Assembly (NCBI RefSeq): GCF_000004195.4 | Contig: NC_030678.2 | Coordinates: 91,414,404 to 91,478,403, forward strand | Direction of reading: 5' to 3' | DNA length: 64,000 bases | Origin: Xenopus tropicalis | Lineage: Eukaryota; Chordata; Amphibia; Anura; Pipidae | Shown here: piece after piece, positions 1-11,070 of the stretch | Numbering within the stretch: the first letter of the stretch is position 1 | Layout: every line of letters begins with the position of its first letter | Notes under the pieces: generated by a model | The model's database searches: none | What the model was told of the DNA's origin: nothing | The model's input: only the letters and a program-made list of their open reading frames with translations | Made by a program: the position numbers and the translations under genes

Positions 1-8
1 AAAAATAA

Positions 9-17
<9 letters not shown>

Positions 18-39
<22 letters not shown>

Positions 40-40
40 T
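18..40. repeat. (TA)n microsatellite
   Basis: Uninterrupted TA dinucleotides follow an A-rich stretch at the window edge. No gene is seen in the first 260 bases. Confidence 0.9.
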
Positions 41-269
41 TGTGTATGTATATAAATATACATACACGATATAATACACAACAGTGTTTCAAGAAGCTTC
101 TCTGTAATACTTTGCAGTAATAAGTAAACCAGTAAACAGGGCATTTCTTAGAAAAAAAGTACAAACTTTATTCAAAACCCATACAAAACAAAAACAAATA
201 ATCCAATGTATTTCGGCCCTCATGCCCACATGTGTCCCTGACGAAGGCCTTAAGTCACAATACTCTTAA

Positions 270-589
270 AGTGATACTGACACCAGAAATTAAACCTTTT
301 TTATTATATTATTTTTTTGTCCAAACTTTTACATTCCCTATCTGATCCCCCATGTTCCTCTATGAGGGGGCTGCCATATTTGTCCAGCAGGGGGCCGTTA
401 GCATTAGAAGCTGTAACTGTCAGGCTGAGAAGGGACAGTCAGGTTGGCAAAACAGTCAGGTTTTGGGATTTCAAGTAACAATTACTTACAAAAGCAAATC
501 TATCAGCAAAAAATAATCAACATGACCTATAGGCAACTTTTTATGTAGATTCATATTTTAAAAAGTTGTTTTTTCGTGTCAGTATCACT
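270..589. mobile_element. TTAA-flanked MITE with 14-bp perfect terminal inverted repeats
   Basis: The element begins AGTGATACTGACAC and ends with its exact reverse complement. TTAA lies on both sides (266-269 and 590-593). The 320-base interior has no credible reading frame. A TTAA target duplication is typical of piggyBac and Kolobok elements. Which superfamily supplied the transposase is inference. Confidence 0.85.
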
Positions 590-854
590 TTAAGTTACTA
601 AATCACATAAACACATACAAATCATATTTGAGATTTGAAATACTGGGACATTTCACAGGTGCCTGTCTCATGTGACTGTATGTGGTTTACATGCTTAAGT
701 GCCGTTGCAGATTATCTTACATTGGGGACACTATCCAACCCATTAAGTATAGGATTAATCAACATAAGTCCACAATACAAAGGAGGTAATAAAGTTACCA
801 GTAACTGCACATTTTTAGTGTCAAGTCACTGGTAGCATCCCTTCAAAATTTGGC

Positions 855-1072
855 TAGAATGTAAATCGCCGGTGGGATGGCATGCGCGTCGCTGTGATGT
901 CCCGCAGTCACCCGAAGTTGTCTTCTGGCAACTGCGGGACATCACAGTGACGCATATGCCATCCCACCAGCGATTTACATTCTAACCAGTGGGATGGCAT
1001 TGCGGGGAGATTAGTCGCCCGCGTCAATGAAGATTTGTTGTGGGGTGACTAATCTCCCCGTGTACCACTGCC
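855..1072. repeat. Double-hairpin remnant related to the Harbinger-type palindrome at 33.7 kb
   Basis: Bases 855-915 pair with 925-984 (both ends read TAGAATGTAAATCG or its complement). A second smaller hairpin at about 1003-1062 is built on GGGGAGATTAGTCGCCC. The same words occur in the intact palindrome at 33691-33985. The left terminus is not recognisable, so this is probably a truncated or rearranged copy. Confidence 0.65.
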
Positions 1073-1090
1073 CTTTAAAGTAGGTCTTAA

Positions 1091-1612
1091 AGGACAAGTA
1101 AGCCTACATTTGCCTAACATGTATATCAGTTGGGCAGGTCTCCCCCACCCCAGCCATTTTGTCTCTGATACATAATCAGATACATTTAAATCTGCAAACA
1201 GCATACACACACACAGACCCTTATTCAGCATACATTTTATGCTGTCTTTGATAAAAGTTCTGCTTTGTTTAAGCACTGTAATGGTAAAGCTGAGCTCAGG
1301 AGAAAAAAATTGAAGCAGACAGCTAGAGCTGAGTTTCTATGGGAACCAGCAAATCTCTTCACTGGATGCTAGGCTGGGGGACGTGTTTAGTAATCTGAGC
1401 TTAGAACAACTGAGCATGCCCACAAGCCAACAGCCAAAGCAAATTCCTGAGGGGGGGGCCGAGTGGGTTACAGGAGGAATAGGAAATCTAAGTGATAAAG
1501 GGGATGCTGCAGCCTTACTATTAACCTCTGGACAACCAGTGTGGCAGGTATTGAAAGATTTCAAAGAAGCTGTTCACTGATTAAATTTTTGTGTGTGGGA
1601 TTTACATGTCCT
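1091..1612. mobile_element. TTAA-flanked MITE, about 520 bp
   Basis: TTAA at 1087-1090 and 1613-1616 flanks imperfect inverted ends (AGGACAAGTAA at the left, TTTACATGTCCT at the right). A reverse-complement relative lies at about 57030-57685, sharing the stretch around AGCTGAGCTCAGGAG. The open frames inside run on both strands, match nothing I know and are treated as chance. Confidence 0.75.
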
Positions 1613-1878
1613 TTAAAAGTGGGTTTGGTTAAACTTGTTAGCTCTGATTTTAGTGATTGGTACTATTTGAAAATTACATTTCACAAGTAACTTCCAAATA
1701 AACTAAATAAAATGTAAGCTAATGTACACGAGGAGCAGTCTTCTCTCCCCTCCGCTCTGCCATGTCTCTGCGCTGACATTGGCCGTGCATGTGCCGATAC
1801 ATGGAGCGGATATTGGCAAGCAAATGTGCACTTTTTATGCAGGTCTATGGTTCAGGCAAATGCTGAACACAACTTGAA

Positions 1879-2131
1879 TAGTGATGAGCGAATCTGTCCA
1901 GTTTGGCCTCGCCATAAAATTTGCGAAATGGTGAAAAATTTGCGAAACGCGTTCATTTTTTGTCGCCCAAGCTTTTTTGGCGCAACCGTGCGCAATTTGA
2001 TGCGACCACGCCCTTTTTTGACACAACCGCGCCCAATTTGATGCTGCAAATTTTCGCAGAAGTTTCGCCAATGTCAAAATGCGGAAATTCGCTGCAAATC
2101 CATGCCTGGTGAACAAATTCGCTCATCACTA
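1879..2131. mobile_element. hAT-type MITE with 8-bp target duplication
   Basis: The terminal inverted repeats are TAGTGATGAGCGAAT and ATTCGCTCATCACTA. The 8-base duplication AACTTGAA abuts both ends (1871-1878 and 2132-2139). An 8-bp duplication with a TAG start is characteristic of hAT elements. The 253-base interior is rich in GCGAAA/TTTCGC words and non-coding. An intact duplication suggests moderate age at most. Confidence 0.85.
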
Positions 2132-2242
2132 AACTTGAATACTTTGCATGACAAATATATATATATGTATACCTCAGCAATGATAATTCTGAGGCAGTTT
2201 GCAATTTGCAATTGGTCTGAGGCAGTTTGCAATTGGTATATA

Positions 2243-3866
2243 CAGTGGTGTGAAAAACTATTTGCCCCCTTCCTGATTTCTTATTCTTTTGCATGTTTGT
2301 CACACTTAAATGTTTCTGCTCATCAAAAACCATTAACTATTAGTCAAAGATAACATAATTGAACACAAAATGCAGTTTTTAAATGAAGGTTTACGTTATT
2401 AAGGGAGAAAAAAAACTCCAAATCTACATGGCCCTGTGTGAAAAAGTGATTGCCCCCCTTGTTAAAAAATAACTTAACTGTGGTTTATCAATTCAATGTT
2501 CAATTTCTGTAGTCACCCCCAGGCCTGATTACTGCCACACCTGTTTCAATCAAGAAATCACTTAAATAGGAGCTACCTGACACAGAGAAGTAGACCAAAA
2601 GCACCTCAAAAGCTAGACATCATGCCAAGATCCAAAGATATTCAGGAACAAATGAGAACAAAAGTAATTGAGAACTATCAGTCTGGTAAAGGTTATAAAG
2701 CCATTTCTAAAGCTTTGGGACTCCAGCGAACCACAGTGAGAGCCATTATCCACAAATGGCAAAAACATGGAACAGTGGTGAACCTTCCCAGGAGTGGCCG
2801 GCCGACCAAAATTACCCCGAGAGCGCAGAGACAACTCATCCGAGAGGCCACAAAAGACCCCAGGACAACATCTAAAGAACTGCAGGCCTCACTTGCCTCA
2901 ATTAAGGTCAGTGTTCACAACTCCACCATAAGAAAGAGACTGGGCAAAAACAGCCTGCATGGCAGATTTCCAAGGCGCAAACCACTTTTAAGCAAAAAGA
3001 ACATTAAGGCTCGTCTCAATTTTGCTAAAAAACATCTCAATGATTGCCAAGAGATTGCCAAGGGAAAATACCTTGTGGTTCGACGAGACAAAAGTTGAAC
3101 TTTTTGAAAGGTGCGTGTCCCGTTACATCTGGCGTAAAAGTAACACAGCATTTCAGAAAAAGAACATCATACCAACAGTAAAATATGGTGGTGGTAGTGT
3201 GATGGTCTGGGGTTGTTTTGCTGCTTCAGGACCTGGAAGGCTTGCTGTGATAGATGGAACCATGAATTCTACTGTCTACCAAAAAATCCTGAAGGAGAAT
3301 GTCCGGCCATCTGTTCGTCAACTCAAGCTGAAGCGATCTTGGGTGCTGCAGCAGGACAATGACCCAAAACACACCAGCAAATCCACCTCTGAATGGCTGA
3401 AGAAAAACAAAATGAAGACTTTGGAGTGGCCTAGTCAAAGTCCTGACCTGAATCCTATTGAGATGTTGTGGCATGACCTTAAAAAGGCGGTTCATGCTAG
3501 AAAACCCTCAAATAAAGCTGAATTACAACAATTCTGCAAAGATGAGTGGGCCAAAATTCCTCCAGAGCGCTGTAAAAGACTCGTTGCAAGTTATCGCAAA
3601 CGCTTGATTGCAGTTATTGCTGCTAAGGGTGGCCCAACCAGTTATTAGGTTCAGGGGGCAATTACTTTTTCACACAGGGCCATGTAGGTTTGGATTTTTT
3701 TTCTCCCTAAATAATAAAAACCCTCATTTCAAAACTGCATTTTGTGTTTACTTGTGTTATCTTTGACTAATAGTTAAATGTGTTTGATGATCAGAAACAT
3801 TTTGTGTGACAAACATGCAAAAGAATAAGAAATCAGGAAGGGGGCAAATAGTTTTTCACACCACTG
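2243..3866 (+). mobile_element. Tc1-like DNA transposon, almost full length, TA target duplication
   Basis: The element is 1,624 bases with TA on both sides (2241-2242 and 3867-3868). Long inverted repeats of about 210 bases (2243-2456 and 3655-3866) start CAGTGGTGTGAAAAACTATT. Each carries a second internal copy of the GTGTGAAAAA...TTGCCCCC motif, the IR/DR arrangement known from Tc1-like elements of fish and frogs. The arms are still highly similar. The transposase gene lies centrally in the + orientation but is frameshifted. Mobility is therefore unlikely unless transposase comes from another copy. Confidence 0.93.
2622..3648 (+). pseudogene. Tc1-like transposase, frameshifted
   Basis: The ATG at 2622 opens a frame beginning MPRSKDIQEQ. 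Its first 110 residues or so form the helix-turn-helix, paired-like DNA-binding region, with an SGRPTKI motif near residue 57. The frame stops at 3098. A second frame, offset by +1 and open from at least 3022 to 3648, holds the catalytic part. It has the first aspartate in LWFDETK (about 3082), the second in QQDNDPKH and the glutamate in PDLNPIE, with 34 residues between the last two, so the DD34E triad is complete. It ends GGPTSY plus stop, a typical Tc1 C-terminus. The break lies around 3040-3075, where GATTGCCAAG occurs twice 11 bases apart, suggesting a local duplication or replacement. In an intact element the product would bind the terminal repeats and cut and join DNA. Here it is probably inactive. 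Confidence 0.92.
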
Positions 3867-4510
3867 TATTTTTATGGTTTTTGGAGTTATTTCCTTTTAG
3901 TTTAGCATGTCTCCAATTTGCAGCTATCTGATTGCTAGGGTCCAATTTACCCCAGCAACCAGGCAGTTGTTTGACTAAAGACTAAGAAGAAGGCCTGAAA
4001 AGAACAGTAGGTATTAAAGAAACAGTAACTGTAAAATTATAGCCTTAAAGGGCAATCATTTTTAGGCAGCTGGGTTCACCTCCATTTGAAATCTGGAAAT
4101 AGACCAAATAAAAAAGGCAGATAATTAAAACAATAAAAAGCCAATGAAAAATTTGTTAAGAATAGGACATGAGTGTCTATAACATACTAAAATGTAATAT
4201 AAAGGTAAACTTCCGCTTTTAATAGTTTTTATAGGTTGTTCTGTGATTTTATCGTTATTTTGTCTGGTAAATGTACACTTATTGACTTGCAATACTGCTC
4301 ATGTGATATGTATTCAGGCTAGTAAGAATTACATATTTGGCTATGGTCCTGTTTCAGATTAAAATTACATTTGAATCAAAGGGCTTTTCTATACTGTTTC
4401 TTGCGTGGGTAAAAAAGTTTCAGATGCTGAATCCATTTTCTTTTCAAATATTCCTTTCTGTGACTTTGTGTTTCTGGAGTGATTGTGATGTTTGCTTCCT
4501 TTCTCTACAG

Positions 4511-4572
4511 AAGCTCTTTGTTATCATAACGTTCAGCAAGCACATTGTGGAGCAGATGGTGTCCCTAATCGG
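4511..4572 (+). CDS. Candidate internal exon, gene unknown
   Basis: A strong acceptor (TGCTTCCTTTCTCTACAG) and a strong donor (GG/GTGAGTAA) bound 62 bases. Two frames are open. One reads KLFVIITFSKHIVEQ and would leave phase 2. The other reads ALCYHNVQQAHCG and would leave phase 0. The phase-2 reading joins in frame to an exon starting at 25313. The phase-0 reading joins in frame to the alternative acceptor at 25344. Either way the intron would be about 20.7 kb, a plausible length for a vertebrate gene. The hydrophobic phase-2 reading is slightly preferred. It could equally belong to another gene whose remaining exons lie outside the window, or be a chance pair of splice sites. Confidence 0.45.
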
Positions 4573-5184
4573 GTGAGTAATAGTACAACTGACTCATGTA
4601 CTTATCACACGCTGAGCAATACAATTCGTCCTCTCTGTTGAAAATGTTATCCTGTTTTCTGAAGAGGTCACAGGCCTTTTATCATGTGTGGAAAAGGGCA
4701 TTGATAATAGTAAAGGCCAAAACATGCTTTTTTGGGGGAAGGGGGGGGGAAATGTAGCAAAGTGCTACAGAAAGCTTTGTATATCACCCATGGGGAATCT
4801 TATCCCATTCCTTAATTCTTTTTGTACCTAAGAATAATCCCTTCATAGGTGGCATGCCTTGGCATGTCAATGTTTTCTGTTGAGTTTGCTTCAAATTTAA
4901 TTGATTCTAAGTAGCGTTCCAGGGATGAGAATTAGTATATGCAGTTGTGGTCAATTCAAAATTGCAGCTATGCTTTTTGACGTCATTTAGATAGTTGCTG
5001 TGTGTAGTCATACATTCCCCAACATGCTCATTTCTGCAGTCAAAAGCTTAGATACACCCACTTTAAAAAAAAAAAAAACTCTAAATGGAGAAAAATATTT
5101 TTTCCAGTAATTTTTTTCTGATTTGTTGATCTTTATTAAAAATCTCAATGTGTAATGTTTAGGCCAATGTTTTACTTAAAAAAT
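4573..5184. other. Non-coding stretch, nothing recognised
   Basis: AT-rich sequence after the candidate donor, with short G and A runs (about 4740 and 5068). No exon, RNA gene or clear repeat boundary was seen. Confidence 0.5.
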
Positions 5185-5188
5185 TTAA

Positions 5189-5762
5189 AGGGGATATATA
5201 CCATAAATTTTTACAATGCACTAAACCATGTCAAATAGAAGGAAGTGCTTTTATTTTAATACCTTTGGGTTCAGATATGTCCATAACTGCTTGAAAACTG
5301 TGCTCTACCCAGACCTTATGCCAGCTTCTGGTTTAGACTCTTCAGTATATAGCTCAGAGCCGCCGGCCCTCATAGACTTCAATGACACAACCTCACCTAC
5401 TTAAAGTGAATATTCATAGAGTGGGCGGGGTTTAGCGATGTCACAGCAGTCGGTTCCTGCTCTACTCGCTCCTCTCCCCTCCAGCAGCACAAGCAGAGAG
5501 ACACAGAAGGAGGGAGGGGTTTCCCTGCTGCTGCTGCTGCTGAGTAAAGCCTGTCAGTCAGTGACCAGTTCCTGTGGGAGACTGAAGGACACTCCCATGT
5601 TTCATTTGCCTCTGGCTTCAGACTGGAGAGCTTGTGTATGCAGCTCTCATATAATGGCAGTTTTAGGAGGTAAAATGCTTTCATAACATCTTTCTTTCTG
5701 CATCATTTCACATTTCGAGGGAGGATGAATATTATAACTGAATTTAATATAAAATGTCTCCT
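5189..5762. mobile_element. TTAA-flanked MITE, about 574 bp
   Basis: TTAA at 5185-5188 and 5763-5766 flanks weak inverted ends (AGGGGATATATACC at the left, AAAATGTCTCCT at the right). The interior holds a more GC-rich block and a short (CTG)n at about 5526-5543. Open frames on both strands across this block are treated as chance. Confidence 0.65.
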
Positions 5763-6546
5763 TTAAAGCTTTTAGCTTTGGGACAAAGAAGTTTTTTTTT
5801 TTCTTCAAGCAAAGATGTGCACTAGGTTGTTATTTGAAATATCTAGGTTATTTTCCCATTGATACAACATTGAATAGTATAGTGGTGGGGGAGATCCATT
5901 GCACAGGAGGGAGGAAATATTTGCCAATACAGAAGCCACAGAAACCAAAACCAGTATCCCTTTAACCTGATAAAATGTGCAGTACTCTAAGCTCCCACAA
6001 AGTATTATTCTGTATATCTGTCTGCTTGATCAACTGGGTAAAGATCTGTGACAAATAGACATGCCATGTCTGTCATCAGTCAGAAGTCAGAGGATCACCA
6101 CTGAATCCCATCTTCTCTGTATCCTTATAAACAAGGCAAAGCAATATCTGGCTGAACAAATTTACCTGTTTGCCAGCCCTCTCCTGCACCCAATGAACAA
6201 CGGTGCAACATATGTTCTAACTGCGATAGTATAGTACTGCCTGTCAGTCATTGTTAATGAGTTTGTTTCCTCAAATTATTCAGAATCTGTGATCTATTAC
6301 TATTTGTAACACAGCAGCAGTTTTTTCACTAAATTTGGTTTAAAAACTTTTATCATGTTCTTTATTTTCATTTTGAAACACTTAAGAAAAATCTGTTATC
6401 AAGTTACATTTGTACATCTATTTTTTATTTATCATTTGCATTTTTATTCAGCCTCTAACTAACAGGCAGTCTGGTTGTGAGGGTCAACAAACTAATTAAC
6501 TAAAAAGCAGGTTAACTGGTTGGCTGGCTGGATAATAGAATCACAT

Positions 6547-6949
6547 AAGGAGGCTGTTCACCTATAAAATAATGTTTAATATGATGTAGAAAATGATATT
6601 CTTAGACAATATGCAATTGTTTTTAATTTTTTATTATTTATGGTTTTTGAGTTATTTACCATTTTATTCAGCAGCTTTCCAGTTTGCCTTTACAGCTAGG
6701 GTCCAAATTACCCTCTCAACCATGCACTGATTTGAATGAGAGACTGGAATATGAATAGGAGGGGACCTGTATAAAAAGATGAGTAATAAAACTTAGCAAC
6801 TGTGAAGCTTTACAGCTACAAGGAGTGAGAAGAAGAAGTCAAATAATTCAAAAACTATAAAAAAACAATAAATGAAGGCCAATTGAAAAGTTTCTTAGAA
6901 TAAGCCATTCTATGACATACTAAAAGTTAATTCAGTGGTGAACCACCCT
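6547..6949. mobile_element. TTAA-type MITE, recurrent family
   Basis: The ends are AGGAGGCTGTTCACC and GGTGAACCACCCT, the latter followed by TTAA at 6950-6953. Internal landmarks are CAGCTAGGGTCCAAATTACC, GAGAGACTGGAATATGAATA and CATACTAAAAGTTAA. They recur in the same order at 3869-4218, 36178-36817 and, with more decay, 29391-29726 and 30261-30587. Confidence 0.75.
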
Positions 6950-7256
6950 TTAACTTTTTATTTAGGTCCTCTTTTATCCACTTCTAGACATTTTAACTAC
7001 TGCTTATTTTCTAGAGATGCAACCCTAGAAAGCAGGGATTAGTATAACCTTTTATGTGCTACACATTTGAAAACCACCAAGGCTGTGAGTTGCTAGGAAA
7101 TCTATTTCACACTAACTTGTTTGTTATGTGAAAATGTAGAATCTCTGGTGCTGGTATGCTGACATCTAAATAAATGCGCTTGATTGGCAAAGTGCTGTGT
7201 CAGATATTGTCTTTTGGTTACATTTGTATAAAATAATGTTGAAGAGAGGCTTTATA

Positions 7257-7721
7257 AGAACAGTTCAGTGTAACAATAAAACTGGGTAAACGGGCTACAA
7301 CATCAATAATGTTTTTTTTTTTTAAATAGTTAGACAAAAGTGTAATTTATAAAGGATGCAGTGAGTGGATGTCTAACATAATAGCCAGAACACTACTTCC
7401 TGCTTTCAGCTCTGTAACCTAATCGTCAGCACCTTGAGGGGGGCACATGAGGCATAACTGTTCTGCATCTAATCCTTAGCACGCATGTCAGATTCAAAAG
7501 TAAACAGTTATGTCCCACAGTGCCCCCCTTCAAGTCCCTGATTGCTTATTGACTTTTAAAAGGATAGAGAGCTGTAAAAGAGGAAGTAGTGTTCTGGCCA
7601 TTATGTTTGACTCCAGCCTTTATAGATTATATTTTTGGCCAACTAACAACATCGAAAACATTTTTTTAATTTGCACAGTCTATCTATTTACCCAGTTTCT
7701 TTTTTACACTGACCTGTTCCT
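7257..7721. mobile_element. Palindromic TTAA-type MITE
   Basis: The left end AAGAACAGTTCAGTGT is complementary to the right end ACACTGACCTGTTCC, followed by TTAA (7722-7725). Further complementary blocks match across the element: ACTGGGTAAA with TTTACCCAGT, and CAGAACACTACTTCCT with GGAAGTAGTGTTCTGG. The whole element is thus a decayed snap-back palindrome centred near 7490. Confidence 0.7.
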
Positions 7722-7725
7722 TTAA

Positions 7726-8859
7726 GAGCTGCATAATAGGAATTCATATATTTCTAAACCCCATAAAACTAATGGTGATTTGTTTATGGAAGACATTACA
7801 AATGTCCGGAATTGTGTCTAAGGAATGTCAGTGCAAAACACATTATTGGCAGCAGTCACCCCAAAACACAGACATTAGCAAGTTAGGTAAAATAGAGCCA
7901 TGTATGTCAAGAAGTGAAAGGCTTTTTTTACAGCAAACTACTCTTTGTATTTTTCCCACAGGCGTTTTTCTTGGTAGCAACTATTTTAAGTTTGCTACAA
8001 ACATGAACTCTTGATTCTTTTCTTACACTGTCACTTTTTTGTGTTTAGATAATAGTCATAGCATGTAAATGAAATCCAAGGCATCATTTTTAAATTTGGT
8101 GTATGATGTCATTCTAAAACAATCTTTCTCTGGTTTGTGAGAACGACCAGGATCATTCAAACCACAAATTATCTACAAATCTATTTGTGCTGGCATTCTT
8201 CAGACTGCAGAGCTGCTTACTATTAGTAATGGCCACCTGATTTCTTTTGCCTGTTTCCAGGGACCTATTTTTTATTTATATTCTTGGGTTGAAGGTTATT
8301 TTAGGTCCTATAGCAGAACAAAATGTTTAAACAAGATGTTTCTTTAATATAGTGCTATTTTAGTCTTTGTTTTCCCAATTCTCAGTATAACAAAACCATG
8401 TTGAATACTGTCATTCTGTAAAGAGCCAGTGATCTGCAGTATTCCCCAGTAAAAATTATATCTTGTGGCCTTTTAGGAGGTATCACTGTTATCACAGCAT
8501 ATATTCAGATGCAGCTAGAAAAACATAAGATTGGTGAACCTTGATACCTTTCTTTGTCAGATATAAGGGAACTAAACTTTCTACACACATTGAAAGGATA
8601 GGTGTCCCTATCCCAGACCTACCTACCAGTTAGTGGGAGGAACCTCTGGAATCCAAAATGTATTATTCGTTTTTTCAGCGTCAATTCCGAATCCAATAGC
8701 TCTCCACCTAAAACCTGTTGAGGGTATGTAGAAGTCAATGGCAGATATCCCGTTCCCTTCCTTGGCAAATTTTTCAAAAAGTTTTTGTGCGACAAATTGT
8801 AGTTATCGTGTAACCAAAAAAGTTAAATTAAACATGACACCTAAATTGCTTTTTTTTAA
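7726..8859. other. Non-coding stretch with one possible repeat fragment
   Basis: Bases about 8690-8790 (TAGAAGTCAATGGCAGAT and neighbours) resemble an internal part of the elements at 19540 and 44341. Nothing else is recognised. Confidence 0.4.
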
Positions 8860-8863
8860 TTAA

Positions 8864-9183
8864 AGGAGAAGGAAAGGTGGAATCACCCCAGTTATTAAGA
8901 TCACTTACCTGATACCCCAGGCTGGTGCTCCTTTTGGCAAAAAATCACAACAGCCTGGGGTACATACAGGTGAGCATTCTTCTCTCCTCCTTTTGTTGTG
9001 ATCCCGGGGCCCGCAAATGTGCAGTAGAGTAAAAAAAAGCCGACTTTTTTTTTTTTTTTAAGTGCGGCTTTTCAATCTACTATGCGTGTCCAGCCGGCAC
9101 AAAGAAAGGAGACGGAAGAGAATTTCTTGCCTAACAGTTTGGCACCCCCCCCCCCCCCCCCGTGATTCCCCCTTTCCTTCTCC
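8864..9183. mobile_element. TTAA-flanked MITE with 23-bp inverted ends
   Basis: TTAA at 8860-8863 and 9184-9187. The terminal repeats start AGGAGAAGGAAAGG and match their partner at all but one of 23 positions. The interior contains a T-run near 9046 and a C-run at 9147-9163. A second copy of the family is at 62128-62329. Confidence 0.85.
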
Positions 9184-9715
9184 TTAAAACAACTATACCT
9201 TTTATAAATGTGTCTCAGTTGTAATTGTATATTTCCCTTCCCTCTTTTATGCCTATGAAATAGCAATCACTTTCTGCATTTCACTGCACTCCTCACATTC
9301 TCCATCTCTACTCACAGTCTATAACTGATGCCTGTGCATCAGGTCCCCCAATATTGCACATCCCAAAGATTCTGGTATGATGCTTTATAACAGTGTCCAC
9401 AAAATGGCACCTGTCTACTTGCTACGATTGTCAATTCCAAGACTGAATAACTCAGTATATATAGGTGCTTTGAAACGTTGCCTGTTTTTCTAAATGTTTT
9501 TAACAATAAAGTTGAGTGCACATTTGACATAATCACCAGACTTCCCTAGTCCATGTTGATTGGGGTTTACTTTGTCTCTTGCCTCATAATGTTTTGCTTA
9601 GTATTAACTCTGTGGTTACCCATGTAATTCTCTGAACAAATATTGTTTTTGAGCAGTACAAAATCAGTCAAAAAATTTGCCCAGTTGGCATGAAGTTAAA
9701 TCTAACTAGTGGCAT

Positions 9716-9977
9716 AAAAAATACTGCAGAAGAAAAACCACAGTGTTTGGGTTAGTAGAATAAAACTAATTATTATATACCAAACCAATAAAGCCTGAGA
9801 AAGAACCCTACACAGCACTCTTGCCTTGCCAAATGGGTATATTTTTATTTGCAATATGTTAAAGTAACTGCATTCTCCACACTGGTAATCACACAGTTTT
9901 GTCAAGGTTGTGTATGTACAATTCGTGAGCCCTGAATTACCCCCAAAAATGAATAACACAACCAGTGGTTGATGTCT
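9716..9977 (+). repeat. Left arm of a nearly identical long inverted repeat
   Basis: These 262 bases are the reverse complement of 11071-11332. Reading both arms through, I find a single difference (an A/G transition, within CCAAACCAATAAAG on this arm) and no gap. The outer edge is AAAAAATACTGCAG and the inner edge GTTGATGTCT. Both strands hold long matching open frames because the arms are identical. That says nothing about coding. Confidence 0.93.
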
Positions 9978-11070
9978 TTGAATTGAATGCATTCAATGAA
10001 TGAATTCATTTGTGTAAAAAATAAAATATGATGATGAATTAATTAGTTCTTTTGATATGTATTTGAATAAAATATACATATTTACCATGGCAAGTGCTTA
10101 AAACCCAGTTCTTTAAAAAAAAAAAAAAAAAAAAATATCAAGTTGATGATGATGATGATAAAGCAAACTGTGGGTCCATTTGCCCTTCGCCTATTAATAC
10201 TTCAGGTCTCTGCATATGTCTGTGTTATTTTACAGGCCTTTAACTTGCTTAATTTCTGCCACATGTCTTTTGAGTATCTATTGTGTAAGACCACGCAGCA
10301 ATCACAATCATAATATAAGCCTTGTTACCCTCAAGCCTTGTCAAATTCAAAGAAGTTACACAGGCGTTGTTACATATTAATACCAGGCCTCCCTCAGACT
10401 TTTATTTTGTAAAATTGTATATTGCACCCCAACCCCTCCCCCAGCCCACTTAAACATTATTGAAACAAGAATAAGCTATAGTTTGCATCTACTCCACTCT
10501 TGTTTTTGCTGTTAACTTCTGGGTATGCTTTATTAAGGGCTTAATATGAAGTAATATAGAAGCAAAGTTAACTAGAATTGTCACCAATAAAGTGGTAGTT
10601 TACCTTAGAATAATTTTAAAGTATGCTGTAAATATTAATAGTCTGAGTCAATTTATAAATAGACTTCAAAATTTCTCATAGGCTTGAAAACTAGACTGCA
10701 TTCTGGCTATTAGTGCAGCAGAATGGAAATCACCATGGAAGATAAATAGTAGAGGAGCTGAATAGAAAGATAATAAAATGAAGAATTACAATGAAACTTA
10801 AAGACACACAGTAGCCAATCTGTTTTTTGGTTACTGGGTCAGTTACACCCAACAACAAGGCGATTGTAAGTGGGGTAAACCCTGGGCGTTTATTTGCTGC
10901 AAACCAAGTAATGTTTCTGGGCAAACCCTTTCGTCAGACATGTCCAGCTATTTTAAATGTAAAAAATGTTAGTGAAATGCATGTTAATATGTATGCTTGT
11001 TTTGCATCCGCAATATACAGAGCAAACTTTGTCCTTTGCTGTAGAGTTTCTAGATTTGATTATCAAAACT
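9978..11070. other. Spacer between the two inverted arms
   Basis: 1,093 bases of AT-rich DNA with a poly-A run (about 10113-10135) followed by a short (GAT)n. No transposase or other coding region is visible. Bases 10820-10950 resemble a non-LTR or Penelope-type untranslated region only loosely, so no call is made. Confidence 0.5.

Larger units (their letters stand above)
2175..4218. repeat. Older TTAA-type repeat interrupted by a Tc1-like transposon
   Basis: Bases about 2175-2240 (GCAGTTTGCAATTGG) and 3869-4218 (GTTTTTGGAGTTATTT, then TTGCTAGGGTCCAATTTACC, CATACTAAAA and the end before TTAA at 4219) together reproduce the order of the repeat at 6547-6949. The Tc1-like element sits exactly in the gap. 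The left outer end is decayed and approximate. Confidence 0.7.

Noticed and set aside
190..260. Hammerhead-like motif of Penelope elements (CTGACGAAGG with nearby CATGTG)
   Set aside because: The conserved CTGANGA and GAAAC cores could not be paired into a ribozyme fold by eye. Left uncalled.
1826..2353. Several overlapping open frames
   Set aside because: They lie across the hAT-type MITE and the Tc1-like terminal repeat, so they are shadows of mobile DNA.
4511..4572. Similarity of KLFVIITFSKHIVEQ to a membrane segment of anoctamins
   Set aside because: Only a vague hydrophobic resemblance. Too short to assign a family.
9702..9992. Open frames of about 90 codons with the same protein at two places (also 10966-11334)
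   Set aside because: The match exists because the DNA is a nearly identical inverted repeat. The peptide has no known motif and no start or splice context.
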